64,000 nt of DNA from UBA5109 sp965661005 (GTDB taxonomy: Bacteria > Pseudomonadota > Gammaproteobacteria > Pseudomonadales > Pseudohongiellaceae), in assembly GCA_965661005.1 (NCBI GenBank), contig CBFICB010000002.1, positions 1 through 64,000 of the forward strand, given 5' to 3'. The translations under genes and the position numbers were made by a program. Of the stretch, positions 10,257 through 18,794 are shown piece by piece. A model generated the notes under the pieces. The model did not search any database. It worked only from the letters and a program-made list of their open reading frames with translations, and was not told the DNA's origin. The first letter of the stretch is position 1. Every line of letters begins with the position of its first letter.

Positions 10257-10564
10257 CTTGTTGTCCTCTTTCAATTACATCCCGCCAAGCGAGAAAAAAT
10301 ACAGCACCAAAAAATGCCCATAAGCCCGTAGTATTAAAACCATAGGTTTATAGCATTGCACACTGATACGCTGAAATTGGAGAGTTCTGGTTGAACTCCT
10401 ACGGCCCTATACGTGATAACGTCTTAGGGAAACTGAATAAAACCTTGCGTCAGGTTTAAAGCATTCAGTCGGGTCTTTATGGGGGCTGTCACCAAGATTC
10501 TATAGAATCGCTTGGGACTTGCCTGAACCGAAGGGTAATCAGTCAGTCGTTCCACCAAATCCAG
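10257..10564 (-). promoter_or_regulatory. Long structured 5' leader of ilvIH (candidate cis-regulatory RNA)
   Basis: Transcription from the promoter at 10571-10598 would give about 300 nt before ilvI. At least four stem-loops are visible on the minus-strand RNA: 10492-10515 (CCAAG/CTTGG around GATTC/GAATC), 10433-10468 (CTGAAT/ATTCAG with an inner AAACC/GGTTT pairing), 10405-10429 (CCCTA/TAGGG enclosing ACGT/ACGT) and 10382-10398 (GAGTTC/GAACTC). There is no leader peptide rich in Ile, Val or Leu codons, so a classical ilv attenuator is unlikely. A conserved motif called ilvB-OMG is known upstream of acetolactate synthase genes in oligotrophic marine gammaproteobacteria. This leader may belong to it, but I cannot confirm the match. 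Confidence 0.6.
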
Positions 10565-10570
10565 GCCGCC

Positions 10571-10598
10571 ATTATGAGAATTCTCAGATAAAAGTCAA
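10571..10598 (-). promoter_or_regulatory. Sigma-70 promoter of ilvIH with palindrome in the spacer
   Basis: The minus strand has -35 TTGACT (10593-10598), a 16-bp spacer and -10 CATAAT (10571-10576). The 12-bp perfect palindrome TGAGAATTCTCA (10575-10586) occupies the spacer and touches the -10, a position suited to a repressor. Confidence 0.7.
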
Positions 10599-10688
10599 GA
10601 AAAATAAGGCGATATATCAATCCTGTCTTGCAAGCTTTATGGCGATGTCTTATGCTTCTTCGCTACTTTTTCCGGGAGATTCGAACTT

Positions 10689-11534
10689 ATGAAATTTAAT
10701 TACCTTAAACTTTGCCTTTCAATTGTACTGTGTTCATTTGCTGCACAAGGTATCGCGCAACCACCACCCAGCCCAATCGAATTAGTTCAAGTGCAAGATG
10801 ATATTTATATGATTACCAACCCTTTTGTCCCGGGAAATATCACCTTTATGACTACCGATGACGGCATTCTCATGGTCGATAATAAATTTGCATGGGACTA
10901 TGAAAACGTCATGGCCATGATAGCAACGGTAAGTGATCAGCCAGTCAAATACGTTATCAATACACATTTTCACGTTGACCACAGCGGCGGTAATGAACAA
11001 GCTCAAGCAGATGGAACTGTCGTAGTCGCATCTGAAAATGCCCGCCTAAAAATGATTGAAGGCAATATGACAGGTCTACCATCAATCGGTGTAGATGAGC
11101 ATGCTTTTGTCCATCTAGGCGGCAAAGTTGTAGAAATTTTTCGCTTTGGACGCTCTCATACTGATGGCGACGTTGTAGTTTACTTTCCAGAACATAGTTT
11201 GCTCGCGGCTGGAGACATGTTTACATATGGCGCAGATGTCCCGCAATTAATTGACTATTCCGGTGGTGGCAGTGCACGAGCCTGGACCAGAACTCTGGAC
11301 GAAGTACTTAGACTGGACTTCGAAACAGTGATCCCAGGTCACGGCCCAGTAACCAATAAGGCTGCAATGGCTGAATTCAGAGATTCAACGTTAAATTTAC
11401 GCTTAAGATCTCAAGAAATGGTCAGAAACGGAAATTCAAGAGAAGAAATAGCCGATATGCTGAGAAACGAATTTAACTGGGCTGACTTTACCCTAGATGC
11501 GGGCCTGGATGGACTGATTGCAGAATCACAATAA
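10689..11534 (+). CDS. Secreted metallo-beta-lactamase-fold hydrolase
   Basis: A 281-residue protein with a cleavable signal peptide (MKFNYLKLCLSIVLCSFAAQ, ending near GIAQ at 21-24). The zinc motif HxHxDH is complete: THFHVDH with His93, His95, Asp97 and His98. Further ligands are likely in GRSHTDGDV, AAGDMF and VIPGHGPV. The family includes class B beta-lactamases and many other hydrolases such as lactonases, and the exact substrate cannot be told from sequence. It lies divergent from the ilvI leader and ends at a strong terminator, so it is probably monocistronic. Confidence 0.88.
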   Translation: MKFNYLKLCLSIVLCSFAAQGIAQPPPSPIELVQVQDDIYMITNPFVPGNITFMTTDDGILMVDNKFAWDYENVMAMIATVSDQPVKYVINTHFHVDHSGGNEQAQADGTVVVASENARLKMIEGNMTGLPSIGVDEHAFVHLGGKVVEIFRFGRSHTDGDVVVYFPEHSLLAAGDMFTYGADVPQLIDYSGGGSARAWTRTLDEVLRLDFETVIPGHGPVTNKAAMAEFRDSTLNLRLRSQEMVRNGNSREEIADMLRNEFNWADFTLDAGLDGLIAESQ

Positions 11535-11560
11535 GTTTTCCAGCACCTTTCAATTAAAAT

Positions 11561-11594
11561 AATAAGCCTGCTTTTTTTATTAGGCAGGCTTATT
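11561..11594. terminator. Bidirectional intrinsic terminator
   Basis: A perfect 11-bp stem (AATAAGCCTGC, 11561-11571, with GCAGGCTTATT, 11584-11594) between the convergent metallo-beta-lactamase-fold gene and the M19 dipeptidase gene, with T- or A-rich flanks. Confidence 0.85.
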
Positions 11595-11604
11595 GTCGAA
11601 AGCT

Positions 11605-13128
11605 TTAGCAGGCAGCTTTAGTGGCTTGTCGCGACTCCGTTAATAACTGCATTTGCTCTCCGTCCCATCTGTAATAACCAATTTTTAACCAGGCAGGCAT
11701 ATCCTCACCGAAATCTTGAATAGCTATTTCATCAAGTGGGTTCGTTATTAGCAATGAACTGTCAGCCCGATAACACACCCCCAAACTGGATGCCAGAGGG
11801 AAAAAGACCTCTCCATTGTGCACATCAATGACAGCAAGCATCTGGCACATTGTGCCACAGCCCCAACTAGTCAAAATATAATGCCCTGCAAAATTTGCCG
11901 GCTCATTAAGTGTATATTCGAGCCTCGTTTTAAAGTCCTCAGCATCAGGGTGACTGGAAAAATCAATTGCACTCAGCACTTCTTCACTTTGGGCAACCGT
12001 GTAATTCTCAAATTCTGGTTCAGATGCTGCCGCTTGCAATACTGCGGCAAGCTCTTCTGCTGCTTTTAAAATTCTGAGCACATTACCGCTCCAGATCATG
12101 CTAATTTCTTCTTCTGAGTAACCACGTCTTACAAGCTCTAATGTGACGTTGAAAGTCTCATCGGCGTTTGTCCATCCAGCGATGCCGCCACCGCCACCAA
12201 AATCTGAAGATATACCAACATGTTCAATACCGATTAAGTTCACTGCATAATCGATATGGTCAACCAACTCACTGACTGATGCTGTTCCCCTGCCCTCATT
12301 GAGATAATTATCAAAGGCAACAATCTGCACCACTCCACCGTTAGCTTTAATCGCGAATAGTTGTTCATCATCAAGATTTCGGGGATGCACAAAAACACCA
12401 TTCACGCTGGAATGCGATGCAATGATTGGTGCACGAGAGTGGTTCAAAGCATCCAGCATGGTCTGCTTTGAAACATGAGATACATCAACCAAAATTCCTA
12501 CTCGATTAAGCTCTTCTACAACACGGTAGCCATATTCACTTAAGCCCCCATGTTCCTCAAGCTCATCATTTAAACGCTCCTGAGCTTGAGCAGAATCACC
12601 AATATCATTATGCCCATTATGAACCAGACCCATATAGCGGGCTCCTCGCTGACTAAATTCTTCAATTAAACTGATATCCTGACCAATACTAAAACCATTT
12701 TCGACACCTATCATTGCGACCAGCTTACCTTCAGCATGCAGCGCGCTTGCGTCTTCCGCTGTATAAGCCAGCCCAATCTCATCAGGATAAAGTTCGACCA
12801 TACGATGAATAGCATCAAATTTATTTAAAGCATCTGCTTTAGCATCGAGATAATTCATTTCAGTACGTTCTTGCTGTCCGACATAAACAATAAAAAAAGC
12901 TGTATCAAGACCACCGCGACGCATTCTTAACAAGTTCAGCTGTGCTTCAGCATCCAACGGATCATGTTCACTTGTGGCAAAATGTAGTGGAATATCCACA
13001 TGTGTATCCAGGGCCATAACCCGCTCATGTATCGCCTGAGCGCGATTGATTAACTCATCTTCACTGGCTGCAAAAGACGTATAGGTTGAAATTAATAAGA
13101 TTAAAGAAAAGAATTGTTTTTTCATCAT
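11605..13128 (-). CDS. Exported M19 membrane-dipeptidase-like enzyme with an extra C-terminal domain
   Basis: A 507-residue protein with a signal peptide (MMKKQFFSLILLISTYTSFA). Residues 30-370 are the renal-dipeptidase (peptidase M19) TIM barrel: the metal motif DTHVDIPLHF has His43 and Asp45, and GVENG carries the bridging glutamate. LVHNGHNDIGDS, VDVSHVS, IIASHSSVNGV and GISSDFGGGGG follow. M19 enzymes cleave dipeptides, including some with D-residues. The last roughly 115 residues form a separate domain with NFAGHYILTSWGCGTMCQM, a pattern I associate with uncharacterised standalone exported proteins. Typical bacterial M19 enzymes end before this. Either Met1 or Met2 could be the start. 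Confidence 0.87.
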   Translation of the reverse strand: MMKKQFFSLILLISTYTSFAASEDELINRAQAIHERVMALDTHVDIPLHFATSEHDPLDAEAQLNLLRMRRGGLDTAFFIVYVGQQERTEMNYLDAKADALNKFDAIHRMVELYPDEIGLAYTAEDASALHAEGKLVAMIGVENGFSIGQDISLIEEFSQRGARYMGLVHNGHNDIGDSAQAQERLNDELEEHGGLSEYGYRVVEELNRVGILVDVSHVSKQTMLDALNHSRAPIIASHSSVNGVFVHPRNLDDEQLFAIKANGGVVQIVAFDNYLNEGRGTASVSELVDHIDYAVNLIGIEHVGISSDFGGGGGIAGWTNADETFNVTLELVRRGYSEEEISMIWSGNVLRILKAAEELAAVLQAAASEPEFENYTVAQSEEVLSAIDFSSHPDAEDFKTRLEYTLNEPANFAGHYILTSWGCGTMCQMLAVIDVHNGEVFFPLASSLGVCYRADSSLLITNPLDEIAIQDFGEDMPAWLKIGYYRWDGEQMQLLTESRQATKAAC

Positions 13129-13277
13129 GCCCTCATCTAAAGAATTATTTCCGAAAGCTTTACGAGTGCAGAAGATTCAAGGCAAAAAAGCATGGAGGTG
13201 GGTGAGCACATAACCAATACGTGACCAACTGAGTGCTTTTTTTAGCGAAGAGTCTTTAAACTCAGCAGCTTCCCTAC

Positions 13278-14129
13278 CTAATGGGTCATCGAGTAGATAA
13301 CATAGTTTACTGCAAACCTATAGGCCATGGCGGTCATTGGTTGCGGATACCCTGGAGTATCGGCATGCTCCCAGGCATCGCCTAAATCCATATTGTGGTT
13401 AATGGCAACCATTAAGCGCCCATTATCATCATAAACACCACGATAAACCGGTTCATAACCATCCTGTTCCCATGTCACACCTCGACTCAAGGGGCTGATA
13501 CCCGGAATTTGAATCGTAGGATCAAGGTCATATAACACATGAAAAACCTCATCATCTTCCGGGATATCTACCACCGGGCGATCCGGAAAAATGCGCTGCA
13601 TGGTCGACATAAATCCATTCCATTGATATGTGCCGTGGAAATCATCGACGATCAAAAAACCGCCTTTCAAGAGATATTCTCTAAGTATTGCTATTTCTTC
13701 GGCATTTAGTCGCCACCCCCCAACTTCTACAGCATATAGAAAGGGATAATCAAATAGCGTTCGATCTTGTAAATTAATCCAGGGCGCACCTTCCTGGGGA
13801 TTCCTTAGATCAACTAAAGCCCCATCTACTCGAGTTAATCGAGTCAAACCATTCATAAAGTAATGATCGGCTTCAGGCATGTCGGTCATCCAGCCGCCTC
13901 GACTTCTGAATCCATCTGAACCATATATTAAACGGGTGAAATAGAACTCTGCACCATCAGTATCACGAGGCACAATAGTGGTATAGCGTGAATTATTAGC
14001 TCTAGGCCTGATTTGAGCCAGTAATGACTCTATGCTTAAGAAGTTCACCAACAAAAACAGGCAAAACACTATAAATTTACTAAGCAGTGGACCCTTAATG
14101 CTCAAATCCTTTATGTTGATAACATTCAT
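13278..14129 (-). CDS. DUF4159 domain protein, membrane-anchored or exported
   Basis: A 283-residue protein. An N-terminal hydrophobic segment (FIVFCLFLLVNFLSIESLLA, about residues 19-38) acts as a signal or anchor. The rest matches the DUF4159 pattern: FYFTRLIYGSDGF, DMPEADHYFMNGLTRLT, DYPFLYAVEVGGWRL, EYLLKGGFLIVDDFHG and a tail around GDAWEHAD and YRFAVNYVIYSMTH. The domain resembles a glutamine-amidotransferase-like fold, with no known activity. Elsewhere it often accompanies MoxR/CoxE-type gene clusters, but none is present here. The neighbours are ppx upstream and the M19 gene downstream, on the same strand but with gaps. Confidence 0.8.
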   Translation of the reverse strand: MNVINIKDLSIKGPLLSKFIVFCLFLLVNFLSIESLLAQIRPRANNSRYTTIVPRDTDGAEFYFTRLIYGSDGFRSRGGWMTDMPEADHYFMNGLTRLTRVDGALVDLRNPQEGAPWINLQDRTLFDYPFLYAVEVGGWRLNAEEIAILREYLLKGGFLIVDDFHGTYQWNGFMSTMQRIFPDRPVVDIPEDDEVFHVLYDLDPTIQIPGISPLSRGVTWEQDGYEPVYRGVYDDNGRLMVAINHNMDLGDAWEHADTPGYPQPMTAMAYRFAVNYVIYSMTH

Positions 14130-14171
14130 AGGGTAAATATAAACCAGCTGTTGCTAGAAGGAAATCGAAAA

Positions 14172-15653
14172 CTAGCTGAATTCAAACGCTACGCCTATAT
14201 TCTCATACTGTTCTCGTTCCCGCTCAAGACCAGATAAAGTAAGTGGATGCTTTTTCAACCATCCACGACGAAACTTGAGTTGATAGCCTAATTTTGTGTT
14301 GGTCAATTTTGGCAGGTAATCCATATCTTCGCGGCGTCTGTGAAAAAGTACAGCCAAACGTAAACAAACCAACAATGGAATAAATGCCGTTATTGCCTGT
14401 TCATCCATATCTTCAAATTTTTGCTGATACAGGCCTTTTCTGTGAGAGCGCAAAAGGTTCGCTAGAATATATTGCTCATAACGGCCGAACCCGGCCATAT
14501 CATTATGTCTTATGATGTAATAACCATGGTGATGGAAGCTCGCATGAGAAATACTCAAGCCAATCTCATGCAACTCTGCAGCCCAACGTAAAATTTTGGT
14601 TCGAGATACACCTTTTAATACTGGACTACGAATCTGTTGCCATAACGCAACTGCCGTTTTGGCTACACGATGTGAGTGGTCAGTATCAACATTGTATTGT
14701 TGCTGTAATTTTTTAATCGTGTCATTACGAGAATCCTTATCACTAAGACGACCAATGGTATCAAACAACAAACCTTCTTTAAGAGCAGCATCACCAACAT
14801 GCATTGATTCCAACTGTAGCTGATCAAATACGGCCTTGAGTATAGCTGCGCCAGCAGGCAGCACATCCTTACGTAAATCAGGAACATTCTGTAATATCTT
14901 TTTATCATCGACCAAATCGTTAAATAATTTTTCAAGTGAGCTTTTACTGATTACTGCACCACCATCTTTAGGTAAGGTCAGGTCCGCGATAGCTCGTACT
15001 GTCCCCGAGGTCCCAAACACTATTTGCCAGCCGGTTTTCAAAAAATTCTTTCTTAGCACTTCTATTTCCGAACAAGCGGCCAGATATACTTTATCCATGA
15101 ATTTATGCGTTATCTTCCCTGACTGACTTGCGTACTTTTTGGTAAAACTGACACAACCCATATTTAAACTTTCCATTAATATAGGATCGTAGTCCTCTCC
15201 AATAATAAATTCTGTACTGCCTCCACCTATATCAACAACCAGACGTTTACTATGATCATTCAGTACAGAATGAGATAGCCCAATATAAACCAGCCGGGCT
15301 TCTTCATAACCAGAAATAATCTGAATGGGAACACCTAAAAGTTGCTCGGTTTTTCTAATAAAGGATTTGGAGCGACTTGTGCTTCTCAGAGTTTTTGTTC
15401 CTACAGCGCGAATTTGCTCCGAAGGGATATCTCTTAAGCGCTCCGAAAATCGATGAAGACATTCCAGGGCACGAGTTTGGGCGTCTAGGCTAAGATGCCC
15501 GTCCTTTTTAACACCACGCGCAATCTGCACCATCTCTTTTTCACGATCTATAATTTCCATCTGCCCATTTTGAATACGAGCAATTACCATGTGAAAACTA
15601 TTAGAGCCAAGATCTATTGCTGCGAAATAGGGAGATTCAGTATTTAATTGCAC
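14172..15653 (-). CDS. ppx: Exopolyphosphatase, Ppx/GppA family
   Basis: A 493-residue protein. The N-terminal actin-fold phosphatase has the signature AAIDLGSNSFHMVIARI (residues 11-27), closer to enteric Ppx than GppA, and a second phosphate loop LVVDIGGGSTEF. The C-terminal half is the HD-like helical domain (DHSHRVAKTAVALWQQI, AAELHEIGLSISHASFH). It hydrolyses terminal phosphate from polyphosphate and possibly pppGpp. The length fits the four-domain family members. No ppk lies next to it. An alkaline phosphatase gene is divergent upstream, placing two phosphate-releasing enzymes together. Confidence 0.92.
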   Translation of the reverse strand: MQLNTESPYFAAIDLGSNSFHMVIARIQNGQMEIIDREKEMVQIARGVKKDGHLSLDAQTRALECLHRFSERLRDIPSEQIRAVGTKTLRSTSRSKSFIRKTEQLLGVPIQIISGYEEARLVYIGLSHSVLNDHSKRLVVDIGGGSTEFIIGEDYDPILMESLNMGCVSFTKKYASQSGKITHKFMDKVYLAACSEIEVLRKNFLKTGWQIVFGTSGTVRAIADLTLPKDGGAVISKSSLEKLFNDLVDDKKILQNVPDLRKDVLPAGAAILKAVFDQLQLESMHVGDAALKEGLLFDTIGRLSDKDSRNDTIKKLQQQYNVDTDHSHRVAKTAVALWQQIRSPVLKGVSRTKILRWAAELHEIGLSISHASFHHHGYYIIRHNDMAGFGRYEQYILANLLRSHRKGLYQQKFEDMDEQAITAFIPLLVCLRLAVLFHRRREDMDYLPKLTNTKLGYQLKFRRGWLKKHPLTLSGLEREREQYENIGVAFEFS

Positions 15654-15804
15654 AATAAATATCTTTTATAAAAAACTCTATATTGAAAGACTTCTGCGAA
15701 TAGCGATCAGTTTACTCTAAACCAAAGATTTAATAGAAATATCATATTTAGACTATAGTATATACCTATCTTATGAAGTGATCTGCATCCAGGGTAAATA
15801 CAGA

Positions 15805-17490
15805 ATGTCTATTTTGAATAAAAAAAATATTACAATAATCACGCCAATTATTATAATCGCTGTAGCGAGTATATTTTTATTTACTCAAAAGGCTTCCCTT
15901 CCGACATTACAGATTCAATCACCCTGGTATCAAAATGGTCAGGCAACAGTGCTGGCAGCCTCTAGAAAAACAATTAACAACCAACCAGGTGCTGCAAAGA
16001 ACATAATTCTCTTTGTGGGTGATGGATTAAGCATGACAACTATCACCGCAGCTCGAATATTTGCTGGACAACAAAGAGGCCAGTCAGGTGAAGAATCAAA
16101 CTTAAGCTTTGAGAGCTTTCCATGGACTGGCTTATCAAAAACCTATAATACTAACCAGCAAACACCTGACTCTGCAGGCACCATGACTGCAATGATCACT
16201 GGAATAAAAACAAAGGCAGGGTTCATAGGTATTGATGAACAGTCTGAACGCGCTAATTGTGAAAGTTTTCTTAACAGTAATAATCCAGAACTAATGACAG
16301 CCCTGGAATTGGCAGAAATCGCTGGCAAAGCAACCGGAATTGTCACGACGGCGAGACTCACTCATGCGACCCCAGCTGCAACCTATGCCAAATCACCTGA
16401 GCGTGACTGGGAAAGCACAACGACGCTAGATGAAGAAGCTCCTGCCAACGATTGCATAGATATCGCCAGTCAATTTATCAACTTTGCTGAACGGCTTCAA
16501 AATACTGTTCAAATCAATGGACAAGCACCAGTCGACATTGATGGAATCGATGTAGCCTTTGGCGGCGGGCGAGCAATGTTTTTTGACGAAGACCCTGATA
16601 GCCTGATTGGTTTTTCTGAGAACATTGATGAAGGCAGACGTAAAGATGGTCGAAACCTCATTAGAGAGTGGATAAATAACGGTGGCAAATATGTCATGGA
16701 TCAAAGTAGCTTCGATGATCTAAACAATCTGGAAAGCAGGAATATTCTTGGTTTATTCAACCCTTCCCATATGCGTTTTGAGGCTGATCGCAATAACGAT
16801 ATTGCTGGCGAACCCTCTCTAAGTGAAATGACCTTAAAAGCAATAGAGCTTTTAGAGCAAGATGAAGATGGTTACTTTTTAATGGTAGAGGGAGGCCGGA
16901 TTGACCACGCTCATCACTTTAATAATGCCTATAACGCACTCAACGAAACTCTGGAATTTTCCAATGCAGTTGCTGCTGCCGTTAATGTGACTGATGCTGA
17001 AGAAACCCTGATTATTGTTACTGCTGATCATAGTCATGTCATGACCATGGCAGGTTATCCAACTCGGGGAAATCCAATTCTTGGTAAAGTGATTGGCAAC
17101 GATGCTGCCGGTAATCCAAAAACTGAAGCTACGCTTGATAGACAAGACATGCCTTTCACTACCTTAAACTATATGAATGGTAATGGCTTCGCGGATTTTG
17201 AAGATAAAACTGATGGTGTTTACGAAACGACCGAAGAGCTGGAAGAAGGTCAAGATCCTCCTATCTTACCTAGCAGGTTTGATCTCACTAACATTGATAC
17301 AGAAGCGCCCGGCTTCCATCAAGAAGCATTCATTCCCTTAATTGATGAAACACATAGTGGTGAAGATGTTCCTATTTATGCAAGAGGTCCGGGTGCACAC
17401 CTGCTAAGTGGCAGTATTGAACAGAACACTATTTTTCACGTGATGAATTTTGCAGGGAATTTGGAAAAACTGGCTAAAGCGGCGCTTTGA
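15805..17490 (+). CDS. Alkaline phosphatase, PhoA-type fold
   Basis: Starting from ATG at 15805 gives 561 residues. The frame is open from a GTG at 15778, but the ATG begins directly with a signal-anchor (KKNITIITPIIIIAVASIFLF). The metal-binding VGDGLSM contains Asp73, and the nucleophile is Ser123 in TPDSAGT. Further hallmarks are ATPAATYA, VEGGRIDHAHHFNNA and TADHSH. It removes phosphate from monoesters in the periplasm to feed phosphate uptake. It is divergent from ppx. The 124-bp gap to ppx shows no clear PHO box. Confidence 0.9.
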   Translation: MSILNKKNITIITPIIIIAVASIFLFTQKASLPTLQIQSPWYQNGQATVLAASRKTINNQPGAAKNIILFVGDGLSMTTITAARIFAGQQRGQSGEESNLSFESFPWTGLSKTYNTNQQTPDSAGTMTAMITGIKTKAGFIGIDEQSERANCESFLNSNNPELMTALELAEIAGKATGIVTTARLTHATPAATYAKSPERDWESTTTLDEEAPANDCIDIASQFINFAERLQNTVQINGQAPVDIDGIDVAFGGGRAMFFDEDPDSLIGFSENIDEGRRKDGRNLIREWINNGGKYVMDQSSFDDLNNLESRNILGLFNPSHMRFEADRNNDIAGEPSLSEMTLKAIELLEQDEDGYFLMVEGGRIDHAHHFNNAYNALNETLEFSNAVAAAVNVTDAEETLIIVTADHSHVMTMAGYPTRGNPILGKVIGNDAAGNPKTEATLDRQDMPFTTLNYMNGNGFADFEDKTDGVYETTEELEEGQDPPILPSRFDLTNIDTEAPGFHQEAFIPLIDETHSGEDVPIYARGPGAHLLSGSIEQNTIFHVMNFAGNLEKLAKAAL

Positions 17491-17498
17491 TATAAATC

Positions 17499-18146
17499 TT
17501 AATCAGATAACACAACTTCATAAGTTGTGCTTTCTAGTTTATCTAAAACCCATTCCAGTCTGGTTTTTGCGGGTAACCATTCCGGGTTTTCCTCTAGAGA
17601 TTTTCTGTAATCTCTACGCGCTTGATCTAAAAGATTCATCTCTTCATTAATAATACCGCGAGCAAAAAATACCAGATACTTGTTTTCAACATTCAGTTCC
17701 AATGCCTGATTATAATCAGACAAAGCCAAATCAAACTGTTTTTCAAAATGGTAAACAATACCGCGATTAATATAAATTTCAGCTAAATCAGCTTGTAGAT
17801 TAATGGCTTCCTCATAGTCTGATAAAGCTTCAGCTAATGAGCCAAAAGCAGCATATAAAATTCCACGATTAACAAAAGTTGCTGCACGGTCATTATCAGA
17901 CAAGCCAACTTCAATCAATGCAATATTACATGAGTCGATCATGCCACTGCTGACTGCAAAGCCCTCGATCCTGGCTACAGAAGACGCATTTTGATAGCAG
18001 TCAAGTGCAGAGCTATTTTGAGTCTCGACTATGGCACTTTGAGCAAAGCTCAAAGATGGAAAAACTAAAATTAAAGCAAGTTTTTGAAATAGTTTAAGTC
18101 TAAAATCAATCATTTGATGTCTGGTTTTCTTTGAAAATGGCGTCAT
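17499..18146 (-). CDS. Exported TPR protein, paralogue of the 7361-7966 gene
   Basis: A 215-residue protein. Translation may begin at Met1 or, better for a signal peptide, at Met12 (18113), giving MIDFRLKLFQKLALILVFPS and a cleavage site near SFAQS. After a cysteine-bearing segment (DCYQNASS, then IDSCNIALIEVGLSDNDRA), at least three TPR units follow: NRGILYAAFGSLAEALSDY, NRGIVYHFEKQFDLALSDY and ARGIINEEMNLLDQARRDY. The cysteine spacing and repeat order match the TPR gene near 7.4 kb, so the two form a small paralogous family. It is convergent with the alkaline phosphatase gene, only 8 bp apart. The binding partner is unknown. Confidence 0.82.
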   Translation of the reverse strand: MTPFSKKTRHQMIDFRLKLFQKLALILVFPSLSFAQSAIVETQNSSALDCYQNASSVARIEGFAVSSGMIDSCNIALIEVGLSDNDRAATFVNRGILYAAFGSLAEALSDYEEAINLQADLAEIYINRGIVYHFEKQFDLALSDYNQALELNVENKYLVFFARGIINEEMNLLDQARRDYRKSLEENPEWLPAKTRLEWVLDKLESTTYEVVLSD

Positions 18147-18222
18147 AAATCTAAAAATAAGAATAAAACACCCATGCTGTAAAAGTAACTAGGTAAATAT
18201 GGAAACAAAAAGGAGTATTTAA

Positions 18223-18771
18223 TTGGATAACCCTTGGAAAACCTTGAGCAGTAAATTAGTTTATTCAAACCCTTGGATTCGTGTACGGGAAGACCAGGTA
18301 ATCACCCCGCAGGGCCGCTCAGGTATTTACGGTGTTGTAGAAGCCAAGCCAGCTATTGGTATAGTGCCCCTTACAAAAGATCTGTTTACTTATCTGGTTG
18401 GCCAATATCGATATACGCTGGACACCTACAGTTGGGAAATTCCAGAAGGCGGTGCTGAAAAAAACGAAACATTGCTGGAGAGTGCCAAACGTGAATTGCA
18501 AGAAGAAACTGGTTTAAGCGCAAAAAAATGGATCGAGCTTGGTCAGTTATACACCAGCAATTGCTTTACGAACGAGCGTGCCTATATTTTTATAGCAGAA
18601 AATTTAAAGCAGGGTGCAGCAGAACCTGACCCTACAGAAGTGCTTACACTAAAAAAAATATCCTTTCTGGACGCTTGGCAAATGGTGCTTAATCAGGAAA
18701 TTAAGGATTCACTAACAATAACAGCACTAATGAGAACGTACCACTTCCTTCAACAGGAAGGCAGACTCTGA
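18223..18771 (+). CDS. Nudix hydrolase, ADP-ribose pyrophosphatase-like
   Basis: A 182-residue protein. The Nudix box G-x5-E-x7-REUxEExGU is perfect at residues 76-98 (GGAEKNE, then RELQEETGL). The N-terminal strands (WKTLSSKLVYSNPWIRVRED) and the WEIPEGG sequence before the box resemble ADP-sugar pyrophosphatases. It probably cleaves ADP-ribose or a related nucleotide sugar. It begins with TTG, supported by AGGAG at 18211-18215 seven bases upstream. It faces clpB convergently with a 23-bp gap. Confidence 0.9.
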   Translation: MDNPWKTLSSKLVYSNPWIRVREDQVITPQGRSGIYGVVEAKPAIGIVPLTKDLFTYLVGQYRYTLDTYSWEIPEGGAEKNETLLESAKRELQEETGLSAKKWIELGQLYTSNCFTNERAYIFIAENLKQGAAEPDPTEVLTLKKISFLDAWQMVLNQEIKDSLTITALMRTYHFLQQEGRL

Positions 18772-18794
18772 TACTTATAAAATATTCAATTTTT

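Noticed and set aside
10424..10555. GTG-initiated 43-codon frame inside the ilvI leader
   Set aside because: No Shine-Dalgarno, start only about 10 nt from the transcript end, and no run of Ile/Val/Leu codons; overlaps the hairpins.
10546..10576. Possible trp-like leader peptide with three Trp codons (MAAWIWWND)
   Set aside because: Its ATG overlaps the -10 element, so it would not be in the transcript, and the downstream genes are ilv not trp.
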